Positions 1-7,560 of a stretch of DNA of 42,503 nt are shown here, piece after piece. The stretch is from a virus. The stretch covers positions 1-42,503 of the IMG/VR virus record IMGVR_UViG_3300025645_000146; one strand, 5' to 3'. Every line of letters starts with the position of its first letter. Within the stretch, counting starts at the first letter, position 1. The notes beneath the pieces were generated by a model. The model was given only the letters and a program-made list of their open reading frames with translations. It did not search any database and was not told the origin of the DNA. A program made the translations under genes and the position numbers.

Positions 1-18
1 TCTACAATTAACGCACAA

Positions 19-489
19 CTAGAAAGTGAAAGAACCAAGAGGTACAGTAATTTCTGTTGTATTGCCTTCTTCATCTGTAATTATTAATGTTACCTTATCG
101 TCTTCTACTCTGTATTCTATGGTGTTTCCTTCTAATTCTAAAGTACCAAAGTCAGAAGCAGTCTCACCAAACAGGCTATCTACTAATTGTCTTGAAAGCT
201 GGGCATAGATGCGTGATTCCAAATTCCTGATGAACCGGGCCAATGTAGTATTTTCAGCCTCTCTCTCAAGGTCTTCTGTGTATGCTCTAAGTTCTTCTCG
301 TATTGCTTCTTTTCTGTTGAACTCTTGATTTTCTATAGTCAGATAGTGACTAGATGTGCCAACACCAGAAAAGCTTGGGTTCTTAAACTTGTGTGTCATT
401 TCATCTGCTTGTACAGATAAAACCACAAACATGACAATAATCATGGAAGCTATCAGCAGTATTTCATCAGGTCTTTTTAGATTTTTCAT
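19..489 (-). CDS. csgF-like: CsgF-like curli assembly protein
   Basis: 156 aa. In curli-producing bacteria CsgF is a small secreted protein that caps the outer-membrane pore CsgG. Residues 9-28 form a signal-peptide-like hydrophobic stretch with a plausible cleavage after SVQA. The mature start then reads DEMTHKFKNPSFSG, closely following the CsgF pattern (MTxxFxNPxFxG) that inserts into the CsgG channel. A helical middle (about 82-108, LARFIRNLESRIYAQL) and a beta-rich end (about 122-150, IEYRVEDDKVTLIITDEEG) also match CsgF order and length. The start overlaps the upstream gene by 23 bp and has an AAGGA ribosome site. It is the last gene before the left edge, so csgG could follow just outside. 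Family call from motif reading; role in the phage is inferred. Confidence 0.8.
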   Translation of the reverse strand: MKNLKRPDEILLIASMIIVMFVVLSVQADEMTHKFKNPSFSGVGTSSHYLTIENQEFNRKEAIREELRAYTEDLEREAENTTLARFIRNLESRIYAQLSRQLVDSLFGETASDFGTLELEGNTIEYRVEDDKVTLIITDEEGNTTEITVPLGSFTF

Positions 490-718
490 CTTGTTCCTTC
501 ACCTCAATAACTGTGTTCACTTTACTCTGTAGTCTAATCATATCTTGATCGAGTAGTCTAAGCTGATCTGTCAAACGTATGATTGTGCTTTTCATGTCTT
601 GTACAGCTGGGTCGATCTTGTTGGTAATCGTTTGCCATACAAAGTAAACAAAGTAACCCAGTCCAACTACCATGACTACTGGAAAACCAAATTCTGATAT
701 TATCTTTACTATATCCAT
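467..718 (-). CDS. Small holin-like membrane protein with coiled coil (copy 2)
   Basis: 83 aa. One N-terminal membrane segment (about residues 9-30, FPVVMVVGLGYFVYFVW) is followed by a charged helical tail likely to form a coiled coil (about 40-75). It resembles the product of the gene just upstream: both share I-x-E-x-G-x-P near the start, YF followed by V in the membrane segment, and DMIR in the tail. This suggests a tandem duplication. The start codon overlaps the upstream stop (TAATG), indicating translational coupling. Topology and position beside holin- and XhlA-like genes suggest a role in lysis or membrane permeabilisation, but no family is firmly recognised. Confidence 0.72.
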   Translation of the reverse strand: MDIVKIISEFGFPVVMVVGLGYFVYFVWQTITNKIDPAVQDMKSTIIRLTDQLRLLDQDMIRLQSKVNTVIEVKEQDEKSKKT

Positions 719-1011
719 TAATCTCTTCTGGCATCTATCTTGCCATCCTCTACAAAGTTCTCAGCTCTAGCTATTCTGTCTAAGTCTGGTGGTAGATTAA
801 GAGCACTAGAAACACTTGTATCTATACGAATCATATCATTATTCATAATAGAAGCTCTGGTGATGAGCATTTTGGTAATTCCTTGGACAGTTTTGATTTC
901 GCTAATCAAACCATCCATAAGTTGTTTCATAACTAAAAATATAAAGTAAGCCATGATTAAAGCACCAGCTATGGGCAAACCTAATTCAGCGATCAGATTG
1001 AACGCTTCCAA
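718..1011 (-). CDS. Small holin-like membrane protein with coiled coil (copy 1)
   Basis: 97 aa, with an apparent TTG start (1011-1009) preceded by GAGGA; no upstream ATG is available. A membrane segment covers about residues 12-30 (LPIAGALIMAYFIFLVM), followed by a helical, coiled-coil-like tail containing DMIR. The architecture and spaced motifs match the downstream 83-aa protein, so the two look like duplicated paralogues. It sits between a two-helix holin-like gene and the CsgF-like gene. A membrane or lysis function is inferred from topology and context only. Confidence 0.72.
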   Translation of the reverse strand: MEAFNLIAELGLPIAGALIMAYFIFLVMKQLMDGLISEIKTVQGITKMLITRASIMNNDMIRIDTSVSSALNLPPDLDRIARAENFVEDGKIDARRD

Positions 1012-1013
1012 GA

Positions 1014-1340
1014 CTAATCCTCGCCTTTAAACTTTTTGCTTTGTCCTGATGTACCAGCATAAATGCCAAATACTGCCGCCATTGCACCTACAACAACTGA
1101 CACTAAAGCAGATTGTTCTAAGTTGGGTTCAGGTATAGTCATAAACCAAGTAACTACTTTGTATAGTAGTAGGATGTAGACGCTGACAAAAACTCTAGGA
1201 AAAATTCGCCAAGCGTCTACGGTTTTAGCTAGGTGTATCCATTTATGAAATGGATTGACTGATAGATAGTTGGGTGAAACTTCTATGTCTAGTTCTAGCT
1301 TCTTTTTTATAGCTGGTTCGATTTTGACTTCTTCTTCCAT
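1014..1340 (-). CDS. Two-helix holin-like membrane protein
   Basis: 108 aa. A charged N-terminus is followed by two predicted membrane helices: about residues 50-67 (VFVSVYILLLYKVVTWFM) and 79-97 (ALVSVVVGAMAAVFGIYAGT), then a short basic tail. Class II holins have this size and two-helix layout, and very similar WRIFPR...VTWFM proteins are common in marine phages. It starts three bases after the XhlA-like gene ends and precedes the paired single-helix proteins, so the whole stretch reads as a lysis or membrane cassette. No strong ribosome site is seen, so translation may depend on the upstream gene. Function inferred. Confidence 0.72.
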   Translation of the reverse strand: MEEEVKIEPAIKKKLELDIEVSPNYLSVNPFHKWIHLAKTVDAWRIFPRVFVSVYILLLYKVVTWFMTIPEPNLEQSALVSVVVGAMAAVFGIYAGTSGQSKKFKGED

Positions 1341-1523
1341 CTATAAAAACTTTGTGAGAACGATAGCTCCTACCATAAACGGGTAAACACCCCAGAGCAT
1401 ATTCTCTAATTTTTTAAACTTTTCAGATCCTTCATCAAGACGCTTTTCTATATTTTGATAACGTATAGCACACTCTTTTTCGTGTGAACTAATTTGATGA
1501 AGTGCGTCTTTTGCTGTTGCCAT
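1341..1523 (-). CDS. XhlA-like holin-associated protein
   Basis: 60 aa. Residues 1-40 are a charged, probably coiled-coil helix (HEKECAIRYQNIEKRLDEG) and residues 44-59 a C-terminal membrane anchor (GVYPFMVGAIVLTKFL). This cytoplasmic helix plus tail-anchor layout is that of XhlA/hemolysin-type proteins that act with holins in Gram-positive phages and are also common in marine phages. Its ATG overlaps the stop of the 50-aa gene upstream (TAATG). Assignment rests on length, topology and neighbours. Confidence 0.68.
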   Translation of the reverse strand: MATAKDALHQISSHEKECAIRYQNIEKRLDEGSEKFKKLENMLWGVYPFMVGAIVLTKFL

Positions 1524-1675
1524 TATTTTTTTTCTACTTCTACGGTAGTGTAGGCTTCGTTTACGTCAGGAGTAGACTTGTCATCTGCAACAAACTTACC
1601 GTCTTCTGTCCTGGCTCTAACTGTTTTTTCTTCAACGCCTCTAACTTTTTGCCACATTTTTTTTAACCAGTTCAT
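1523..1675 (-). CDS. Small hypothetical protein (50 aa)
   Basis: 50 aa, from ATG at 1675-1673 to TAA at 1525-1523. Both ends overlap neighbours through TAATG junctions, strong evidence that this short frame is translated. The protein is hydrophilic, starting MNWLKKMWQKVRG and then acidic, with no signal peptide or membrane helix. The amphipathic N-terminus could associate with membranes. Family not recognised. Confidence 0.7.
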   Translation of the reverse strand: MNWLKKMWQKVRGVEEKTVRARTEDGKFVADDKSTPDVNEAYTTVEVEKK

Positions 1676-1872
1676 TACTTCTCTCCGATCTTCTTAGTAA
1701 TTGATTCAACTTGGGCTTCTTCTTGTTGAGAAGCTTCTGCCATTTCTTTAATCTGTTCCATAGTTTGTTTTCTAACCGCAGCTATGGCTTCTATTTCAGC
1801 ACCTTTCCAAGCACCTCTTTCTGTTGCTACGTCTAATATTTGTAGCACGTTTACAAAGTATTGTTGTTCCAT
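1675..1872 (-). CDS. Hypothetical helical protein
   Basis: 65 aa, predicted almost wholly helical, rich in Glu, Gln and Ala, without membrane segments or Cys. The ATG is preceded by AGGATAAAATT, and the stop overlaps the next start (TAATG). It lies between the tail-fibre block and the lysis-like cassette and may be a small chaperone or virion accessory protein. No family recognised. Confidence 0.68.
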   Translation of the reverse strand: MEQQYFVNVLQILDVATERGAWKGAEIEAIAAVRKQTMEQIKEMAEASQQEEAQVESITKKIGEK

Positions 1873-1876
1873 AATT

Positions 1877-2221
1877 TTATCCTAATGTTTTAGTGACTAA
1901 TGTTGGTGTAATTTTTTCTGCTATCTGTGCATCTAATTCTGTTTTTAAAGCTGCAACAGTATCAGCAGTCAAAGCAGTTTCTACCCAACCTTGTACTTTA
2001 GCAGCATCAAGGCTAGACCAGTTTGTAAAACTAGATAGATCAGAGGTATCTAAACTTTGGCTTCCGATAGCTCTAGCTGTTTGTGGAATGCCCTCTGAAT
2101 CATTATTAGAATTATCAGTTGCAGTTAGTTTCCAATGCACTTCATGCACAACATTAGATTTACTGCTTTTTGTTGGGTATACATCACAAGTATTTACATC
2201 CCAAGTATAGTTTATTGCCAT
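1877..2221 (-). CDS. Conserved phage protein downstream of the tail fibre (DUF7936-like)
   Basis: 114 aa. It begins with a beta-rich pattern (INYTWDVNTCDVYP) and has a W-K-L-T-A-T strand, a V-x-GWVETAL helix and a C-terminal DAQIAEKITPTLV segment. This arrangement (MAI-x-Y-x-W, CYP-like motif, GWV, Q-I-x-ITP-x-V near the end) is shared by a small family found next to tail genes in cyanophages and other marine phages; I recall it as DUF7936. Its ribosome site GGATAAGAAT overlaps the end of the fibre gene. Probably a virion or fibre accessory protein; function unknown. Confidence 0.72.
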   Translation of the reverse strand: MAINYTWDVNTCDVYPTKSSKSNVVHEVHWKLTATDNSNNDSEGIPQTARAIGSQSLDTSDLSSFTNWSSLDAAKVQGWVETALTADTVAALKTELDAQIAEKITPTLVTKTLG

Positions 2222-2225
2222 ATTC

Positions 2226-4280
2226 TTATCCTTCTAAAGTTTCAATTCTAGTTTTTAAGTCTTCTATTATTGTTTGTTGTTCTTGCATAGCTTTTACAAG
2301 TAATGGAGTAATTCTTCCGTAATCCATAGTTTGTGCGTTTACTGTTCCATCATCTTTTACAGCATCTTTTTCACCTGTAACTGCATCAGAAAAAACTTCT
2401 TGTACTTCGTGTGCTATAAAACCTTCACTTGATATGCCATGATCTTTCCAATCAAATTTAACTGGTTTTAAATTATTAAGTCTGTCTAAACCATTTTCTA
2501 TAGGTCTTACATTTTCTTTTAATCTGTAATCTGATGTGGTGTTAAATGCTGTATTTACATTAGTACAATGTATTTCTCCAATTAAACCTCCTCCTTGATC
2601 CTCTGATTTAAAAAACTTTGCGGGTTGATAATTGTGATTACCATTAGCTTGTGCATGATAGCCTACTCCATTTGAAGAAAGATTTGATATTCTAAGACCC
2701 GTAGTAGTCGTGTGACCTATATCAATAAAATAACCAGGATTAGTTTGTCCTATTCCTATTTTTCCATTCCCTACTACTCTTGCTAACTCTGTACCTGCAT
2801 TTATCCATCTTTGTACTGTAGTTCCAGTAGTGCTTGTTTCTACATCAAGTCCTCTATCAGTACTAGCTGAACCCGCAGTATTGTGAAATGTTACTAATGT
2901 TCCTGAATGAGAACCATCAACGTGAAGTTGGCTGTCGGGATCAGTTGTTCCTATGCCTACTTGTCCATCACCTCTAATAGACAGCCTTTCGTCAGCAACC
3001 GCATCCCCCGCAACAGAACCTAAGAAGAAACCCATTCTTCTGTCGGCTAGTGTATTATCATTAAAAGACATGATGTACATATCTTGTTGATTACCAGAAA
3101 ACTTAATTGCGTTATAAACACCATCACCTGAACCTGAATTACCTAAAACTAAAGTTTCATTATTATTAGCTAGAGTTACATTTGTCTCAGTATGAGCCAT
3201 TTGTATTGCAAATCTACCTGATGGAGTCGCAGTTCCTATGCCTACAGCATTACCACCAGCATTAACAAAAATCATATTAGCTTCGTCATTCGATTCAACT
3301 CTAAAGTCTACATCTACTGAACCTTCATTAAATACTGTGGCTGCTGGAAGTACAGACATCCTGTTTACTAATGTTCCAGCTACCATAGAGTTTATGTGTA
3401 ATATTCCGTCTTCTGTGCCATCAGAAGCATCATCTATATATCCAGCTATTGTTGCAAAGTTGGTAACATTTGCACCATCATCATTAGCGTTAAAACTAAT
3501 TTGTCCTATAGCATCATTATCTGCTGGAGAACCAGAAGCTCTCCATAAAGTAAGTTGTGGTCCTACATTAGAATCTGCATCTGTAGATTTAAGCACTAAA
3601 TTTTCTGAGTTATCAGCAACAGTAATTGTCGCTCCAGCAGAAGAAGTTATAGCACCATCTACTTGTAACGTAGAAGCCATATCAACCGCACCATCTATAT
3701 CTACTATATCTAAGTTAGATGTACCATCCACGTCAATATCACCTGATATATCAAGAGAAGTAGCTGTTAAAACACCTGTAACACCTAAAGTACCGCCTAT
3801 AGTTGCATCATCTGTAACTGTTAGATCGTCTTGTACTTTAAGGTCTACTACAGAAAGACTAGCAAAAGCATCAACTACCGCAGCTCCACTACCAGCTCCA
3901 TCTAGGTAAACTGCTTTAGTATCACCCGGTGGTATTGTTATATTGGCTCCAGAGCCTTGTGAGATTATGATGTTTTGTGAACCACTTGTACCATTTTCGA
4001 TAAAGTGCATCCTATTGAGTGTATTAGGTGCGATTGTAATTGTGCAAGCTGAGTCTAATGTACCTGTGTATTCAATGTACATCGCTCTACCGGGGTCAGT
4101 TGCTCCATCTGCTACTGTTGTGGTGTGAGTATCTGCGTTAGTAGTAATACCTTCTGTGCCATAACCTAGAGCTTCTCCAATCAGCTCAAGATTCAAATTC
4201 GTCACAACGCCCCAATTTCCCGACTCATCTCCAGTCGCCATCTCATTTAGTCTGAGATCATTTACATATGTACTTGCCAT
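2226..4280 (-). CDS. Tail fibre with C-terminal S74 intramolecular chaperone
   Basis: 684 aa receptor-binding fibre. The N-terminus (LNEMATGDESGNWG, about 12-25) matches the virion-attachment part of many marine phage fibres. The middle has repeated beta-strand units such as VGIGT...P and DGQVGIGTTDPDSQLHV, typical of trimeric beta-helical shafts. The last about 100 residues are a peptidase S74/endosialidase-type chaperone: SDYRLKENV supplies the candidate Ser583-Lys588 self-cleavage dyad, followed by L-K-P-V-x-F-D-W and a final coiled coil (EQQTIIEDLKTRIETLEG). The chaperone would trimerise the fibre and then be cut off. The gene has an AGAGG ribosome site and leads into accessory and lysis genes. 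Confidence 0.93.
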   Translation of the reverse strand: MASTYVNDLRLNEMATGDESGNWGVVTNLNLELIGEALGYGTEGITTNADTHTTTVADGATDPGRAMYIEYTGTLDSACTITIAPNTLNRMHFIENGTSGSQNIIISQGSGANITIPPGDTKAVYLDGAGSGAAVVDAFASLSVVDLKVQDDLTVTDDATIGGTLGVTGVLTATSLDISGDIDVDGTSNLDIVDIDGAVDMASTLQVDGAITSSAGATITVADNSENLVLKSTDADSNVGPQLTLWRASGSPADNDAIGQISFNANDDGANVTNFATIAGYIDDASDGTEDGILHINSMVAGTLVNRMSVLPAATVFNEGSVDVDFRVESNDEANMIFVNAGGNAVGIGTATPSGRFAIQMAHTETNVTLANNNETLVLGNSGSGDGVYNAIKFSGNQQDMYIMSFNDNTLADRRMGFFLGSVAGDAVADERLSIRGDGQVGIGTTDPDSQLHVDGSHSGTLVTFHNTAGSASTDRGLDVETSTTGTTVQRWINAGTELARVVGNGKIGIGQTNPGYFIDIGHTTTTGLRISNLSSNGVGYHAQANGNHNYQPAKFFKSEDQGGGLIGEIHCTNVNTAFNTTSDYRLKENVRPIENGLDRLNNLKPVKFDWKDHGISSEGFIAHEVQEVFSDAVTGEKDAVKDDGTVNAQTMDYGRITPLLVKAMQEQQTIIEDLKTRIETLEG

Positions 4281-4310
4281 TTATTATTCCTCTGTAAATC
4301 GTGTGTTCAT

Positions 4311-4856
4311 TTAAGCAGCGTCACGACCACCTGTTATTGTAGTATATGTTGGAGTTTGACTTGTAGCAACATCTGAGTAATTCGGTGTTTGACTTGTATC
4401 AAGCTGTCCATATACAAATATTATGCCTACGCTAGCTGTAGCACTTTGTCCTTCTGGTACTACATTCGCTTTTGCTACTGTAGAAACTGCACCAACACTG
4501 GCTGTCAAACCAAAACCAGTCAGTTCTATAACTTCGTTTTCATGGATGATAACAGTACCTAAAGCACTGGTCGCTGCTATGCCTGTTATAGCTACGTTGG
4601 CTTCTGCATCTACTGCGAGTGCACCGACTGAACCTGTAGCTGCTAGTCCTGTAGGCGAAACATTACAGTCAGGTTGTATGACTGGTGTTCCAAGTGAACA
4701 AGTTGATGAAACGCCTGTAAGCGTTACGTTAGCTTCTGCATCTACTAATGCTGTGCCTAAAGAAGCTGTAGCTGCTATGCCTGTAAGCGATACTTCTACT
4801 GAGGTAGCACCCCAATAGTCTTGACCATAACCAGCACGACCCCAACCGACTGCCAC
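4311..4856 (-). CDS. Virion protein made of six ~22-residue beta repeats
   Basis: 181 aa starting at GTG; the start overlaps the upstream stop (TAGTG), with AAGGA upstream. After a Gly/Trp-rich N-terminus (GWGRAGYGQDYWGA), residues about 18-150 hold six tandem repeats of about 22 residues with the consensus N-V-x-x-TG-x-x-AT-x-S-L/V-GT/A, for example NVAITGIAATSALGT. The pattern suggests stacked beta strands. The C-terminus is Thr/Pro-rich (TSQTPNYSDVATSQTPTY). Similar repeats are common in marine phage virion proteins, and single copies end two other proteins here. Likely a fibre or surface component upstream of the tail fibre; no enzymatic domain is seen. Confidence 0.78.
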   Translation of the reverse strand: MAVGWGRAGYGQDYWGATSVEVSLTGIAATASLGTALVDAEANVTLTGVSSTCSLGTPVIQPDCNVSPTGLAATGSVGALAVDAEANVAITGIAATSALGTVIIHENEVIELTGFGLTASVGAVSTVAKANVVPEGQSATASVGIIFVYGQLDTSQTPNYSDVATSQTPTYTTITGGRDAA

Positions 4857-4978
4857 TAACTTATTCCTTCAAGTTTGGCTTTAACGACTTCGAGATCTTC
4901 TTTTACTGGTGTGGTAATCCACTTGTAAGCCAGCATGTAGTCAATCTTATCTATGCAGAATTGTATGTCTTCATTCAT
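4856..4978 (-). CDS. Small hypothetical protein (40 aa)
   Basis: 40 aa, ATG at 4978-4976. It overlaps the end of the 578-aa gene by 8 bp and its TAG overlaps the next GTG start (TAGTG), so it is tightly coupled on both sides. The product is a short amphipathic helix pair (IDKIDYMLAYKWITTPVKED). No family recognised; tail-assembly or fibre-accessory role only by position. Confidence 0.6.
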   Translation of the reverse strand: MNEDIQFCIDKIDYMLAYKWITTPVKEDLEVVKAKLEGIS

Positions 4979-6707
4979 AATCGGCCTCTTCTAGCTCAAT
5001 AAATATATCATCATTGTAAGTTTGTGCATTTTCCTGTAAACTCTGCGGTATGGAAACAACGTATTTTTCTTGGGAAAGATCAGCGGCTGTCATAGTCGGC
5101 AGTGAAGATAATCGCTTTGGATTCTTTTTACCTGTGCTTAAAGAAGAAGGTGGCTGGAGAGAAGCTACACCTGACCAAGTAAAAGACTTTTTCATTGACG
5201 GCTCTAGGTTGTCAAAGTCTGAGTTTGAAAACATGTTTGGTGTTATTGGCGACAATCTTCCTGATCTTCCAGCATTAACATAGCCACCTCTGTTAAACCT
5301 TTCTATAATATCTTCATAGAATTTAGGATCTATTAATTTTCCTTTGGGTTCGAAGATATCTTTCATTCGTTTTTCTAATCTAAAACCTTCTTTTTCAATG
5401 GCTGCTACACTGGAACCAGACGGCAAACCAAAGTTAGTTTTTCTAAAAGCTTCATAAATATCGTGTGCTTCGTGTGCACCATCTAGCATAGGCCTAGTGA
5501 TAATACCTATTTCGCCTATGATGTTTTCGCCGTTTGCACCTGTAAATTGTACGTTTAGCTTTCGATCTAAATAACCAGATTTTTTCATCAAGACTCTTTC
5601 ACCGTCCACTGTTGGAAAAAGTTTGGCAATGCGTTCAGCAATTAATTTTTCTTGTTGTGGTGTTTCTACAACAATTCTAGTTCTAATTGGGTCTGTGATC
5701 TGTGAAAAATCACCTTCGTATTTTTGATTTACTTTTTCAATCATTCTGGGCATGAGCTTAACTTCACCTACAGGAAAACCTGTGAGCTCATCAATTTCGC
5801 CTGTGGCTTTGCCACCTACAGGATTAAAGCCTTGGTCTACACCTAAATCATCAGCTACTTTAGCGACTTGTTTCTGAAACTCTGGATTAAGTCTTTTGGC
5901 CCTTTCAAACATTTGTGGTGCACTAGCAATGCCTTCTTGGTGTTTGTTAAAGTTAAATTTAAACTGTTGTTCTGTTTTGTTGCCGAACTGTCTGACGGGT
6001 CCTTCGAAGGTAGGATTGCCTTTGGTTGGCAACAACTTGTTTGCATCGTTCTGTCTTGTAACGTTCTTGTTGTTTTTTCTTATGAAGTCGTAAGTGTTGT
6101 AATCTTGTGCATTGTCAAAGATTTTTACAGGTATGCGCTTTACTCCACTGAGTTCAAGAGCTTCTAAAGTAGACTTACCGCCCAGCTGTGTAAAAGTGCC
6201 GTCTGTGTTTTTAAGCACTTCTATGGGTTGACGTTTATTTTGCTGAACCCCTTTGTAAGCGCTGCCTGATGCTGATTTGTTTAGGAGCTCTGTTGCCTGA
6301 TCTACTCGTTTTTTTTCTGATTTTACAACATTGCCTTCAAGATCTTTAGGTCTGTTGATGTTTTTTATATCAACCACTTCATCGGCTTTTGTTAAATCTA
6401 TACCTTTAAGCAATCCCTTTGGACCTCGCGCTAGTTCTCCAAACAAAGGTATAGCACCTAATACAGACAAACCAGCAATACCGCCATATAGTGCGCCTTT
6501 GCCGTATTCACCTTCTGCTATATTCCTGACTGCATCGCGTCCGTACTTACCAGCTGCTACTAAGTCCATGGCCATGCCCGGTGGGGTAAAGCCAGCTGCT
6601 ATCTGGCCAACTAAAGGTACGTTCTCTTCGTAACCCTCAACAGCACGGTCCAGAATATCTTTCTCTGGTGCAAAGATGTTTACGTTGTCTGATAAACCTT
6701 GAGCCAT
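4971..6707 (-). CDS. Probable virion-borne protein with ParB-like and RelA/SpoT-like domains
   Basis: 578 aa. Residues about 30-90 are Gly/Ala-rich and hydrophobic (VGQIAAGFTPPGMAMDLVAAG; IAGLSVLGAIPLFGE), as in ejected virion proteins. About 135-200 resembles a ParB/sulfiredoxin-type fold (RQPIEVLKNTDGTFTQLGGK...GVKRIPVKIF). About 316-425 resembles a RelA/SpoT nucleotidyltransferase: K-x-x-R-x-x-EK, ITDPIRTRIVVETP (Asp339), SGYLDRKLNVQF, then GEIGIITRPMLDGAHEAHDIYEAFR (Glu399). The usual EIQ/EVQ is EIG, so nucleotide synthesis is uncertain. RFNRGGYVNAG follows at about 470-480. Such domains occur in phage polyvalent and MuF-type proteins injected with DNA. The start lacks a good ribosome site. 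Confidence 0.75.
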   Translation of the reverse strand: MAQGLSDNVNIFAPEKDILDRAVEGYEENVPLVGQIAAGFTPPGMAMDLVAAGKYGRDAVRNIAEGEYGKGALYGGIAGLSVLGAIPLFGELARGPKGLLKGIDLTKADEVVDIKNINRPKDLEGNVVKSEKKRVDQATELLNKSASGSAYKGVQQNKRQPIEVLKNTDGTFTQLGGKSTLEALELSGVKRIPVKIFDNAQDYNTYDFIRKNNKNVTRQNDANKLLPTKGNPTFEGPVRQFGNKTEQQFKFNFNKHQEGIASAPQMFERAKRLNPEFQKQVAKVADDLGVDQGFNPVGGKATGEIDELTGFPVGEVKLMPRMIEKVNQKYEGDFSQITDPIRTRIVVETPQQEKLIAERIAKLFPTVDGERVLMKKSGYLDRKLNVQFTGANGENIIGEIGIITRPMLDGAHEAHDIYEAFRKTNFGLPSGSSVAAIEKEGFRLEKRMKDIFEPKGKLIDPKFYEDIIERFNRGGYVNAGRSGRLSPITPNMFSNSDFDNLEPSMKKSFTWSGVASLQPPSSLSTGKKNPKRLSSLPTMTAADLSQEKYVVSIPQSLQENAQTYNDDIFIELEEADYE

Positions 6708-6715
6708 AATTTAAG

Positions 6716-6721
6716 ATTATA
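6716..6721 (-). promoter_or_regulatory. Possible -10 element before the RelA/SpoT-like gene
   Basis: On the minus strand a perfect TATAAT lies 8 bp upstream of the ATG at 6707, in the 37-bp gap after the recombinase gene. The matching -35 is weak, and no Shine-Dalgarno sequence precedes the ATG. If used, the transcript would be nearly leaderless. Weak evidence. Confidence 0.3.
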
Positions 6722-6744
6722 GACCAAAGTTAGGATTTTGCTAC

Positions 6745-7560
6745 TTAATGGTGAGTCTCGTATTTGTTGTCTTGCTCGTCCAATAGACCTTGGAACTTTC
6801 TGTTTAAGATCTTAGCGACCTTGTGATAAGGGAAGTCTTCGTAACCTTCGTGCAAGCTGCCCACTTGTCTGGCAATCTTTCTAGGACCTAGACCTCTTTG
6901 TCTAAGTTTGTAGATGGTTTTAAGAACCGCTTGTTCTTCGGGTATTGGTATCAATTTGGTGTGTCGTCTGGACCCGTGGTCCTCGTACTCTTTTCTGTAA
7001 CCAAAAGGCACATGGCCACCAATCGAGTAACCTTTCTCGGCCCAAGCTATCTTGCCTCCTGACAGTCTGGTCTTAATCATTTCACGCTCGAACTCTGCGA
7101 ACTGAGCTAGTGTTGCGACCAGCTGTCTATTGTTAATTCTTACCATGTCCATCTTAGCTGCCAAACCTGTCTCTTGTTTCTCTTTGGGTAACACAACAGG
7201 TGTGTCGCCAAACATTTCACAGAAGTACAGGGTTATGCCTGTGTCTTCTAGCGTAGGTATCATGTTGACCATCTCGGTAAACGACCTAGCCAATCGATCC
7301 AACTTTGTGGTTACTATCACATCATGTTGGTCCATCACGTCTGTGAGGCCACGCGATCCCGGTCTTTCGATAAGATCCTTCATGCCACTCACACCAGCGT
7401 CTACAAAGAATTCGTCTACAGGTCTGTTGAACTTGTTTTGCACAAAAGCCTCTATGGTCTTCTTCTGCTCATCAAGAGAGCTGCCGTCCGAGACTTGTTG
7501 CTCGGACGAAACTCTGATGTAACCGTAGATGTTATTGATCTGCTTGATTGGTGTAATCAT
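6745..7560 (-). CDS. Serine recombinase (resolvase/invertase family)
   Basis: 271 aa site-specific recombinase. The N-terminal catalytic domain has YIRVSSEQQ with the nucleophile Ser18 and Arg16, DAGVSG, and KLDRLARS (86-93), all diagnostic of serine recombinases; FEREMIKTR at 157-165 starts the long helix. Residues about 168-255 form a short recombinase domain (GGHVPFGYRKEYEDHG, PIPEEQAVLKTIYKLRQRG, LGPRKIARQV). It is longer than a classical resolvase (about 185 aa) but far shorter than large serine integrases (450 aa or more). It is last in an early operon behind two small genes; its ATG overlaps the upstream stop (ATGA) and uses GGAGG. It could integrate, resolve multimers or move a cassette; no attachment site was identified. 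Confidence 0.93.
   Translation of the reverse strand: MITPIKQINNIYGYIRVSSEQQVSDGSSLDEQKKTIEAFVQNKFNRPVDEFFVDAGVSGMKDLIERPGSRGLTDVMDQHDVIVTTKLDRLARSFTEMVNMIPTLEDTGITLYFCEMFGDTPVVLPKEKQETGLAAKMDMVRINNRQLVATLAQFAEFEREMIKTRLSGGKIAWAEKGYSIGGHVPFGYRKEYEDHGSRRHTKLIPIPEEQAVLKTIYKLRQRGLGPRKIARQVGSLHEGYEDFPYHKVAKILNRKFQGLLDEQDNKYETHH

Noticed and set aside
3238-3909. 223-codon plus-strand open frame inside the tail fibre
   Set aside because: Antisense shadow of the Ala/Ser/Thr-rich fibre gene; low-complexity translation and no ribosome site.
4311-4856. 22-residue repeats as a curli subunit (CsgA-like) partner for the CsgF-like gene
   Set aside because: Repeats lack the Gln/Asn/Ser pattern of CsgA and no signal peptide is present; they match virion beta repeats.
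5050-5283. 77-codon plus-strand frame
   Set aside because: Lies wholly within the RelA/SpoT-like gene on the other strand without a promoter or ribosome site.
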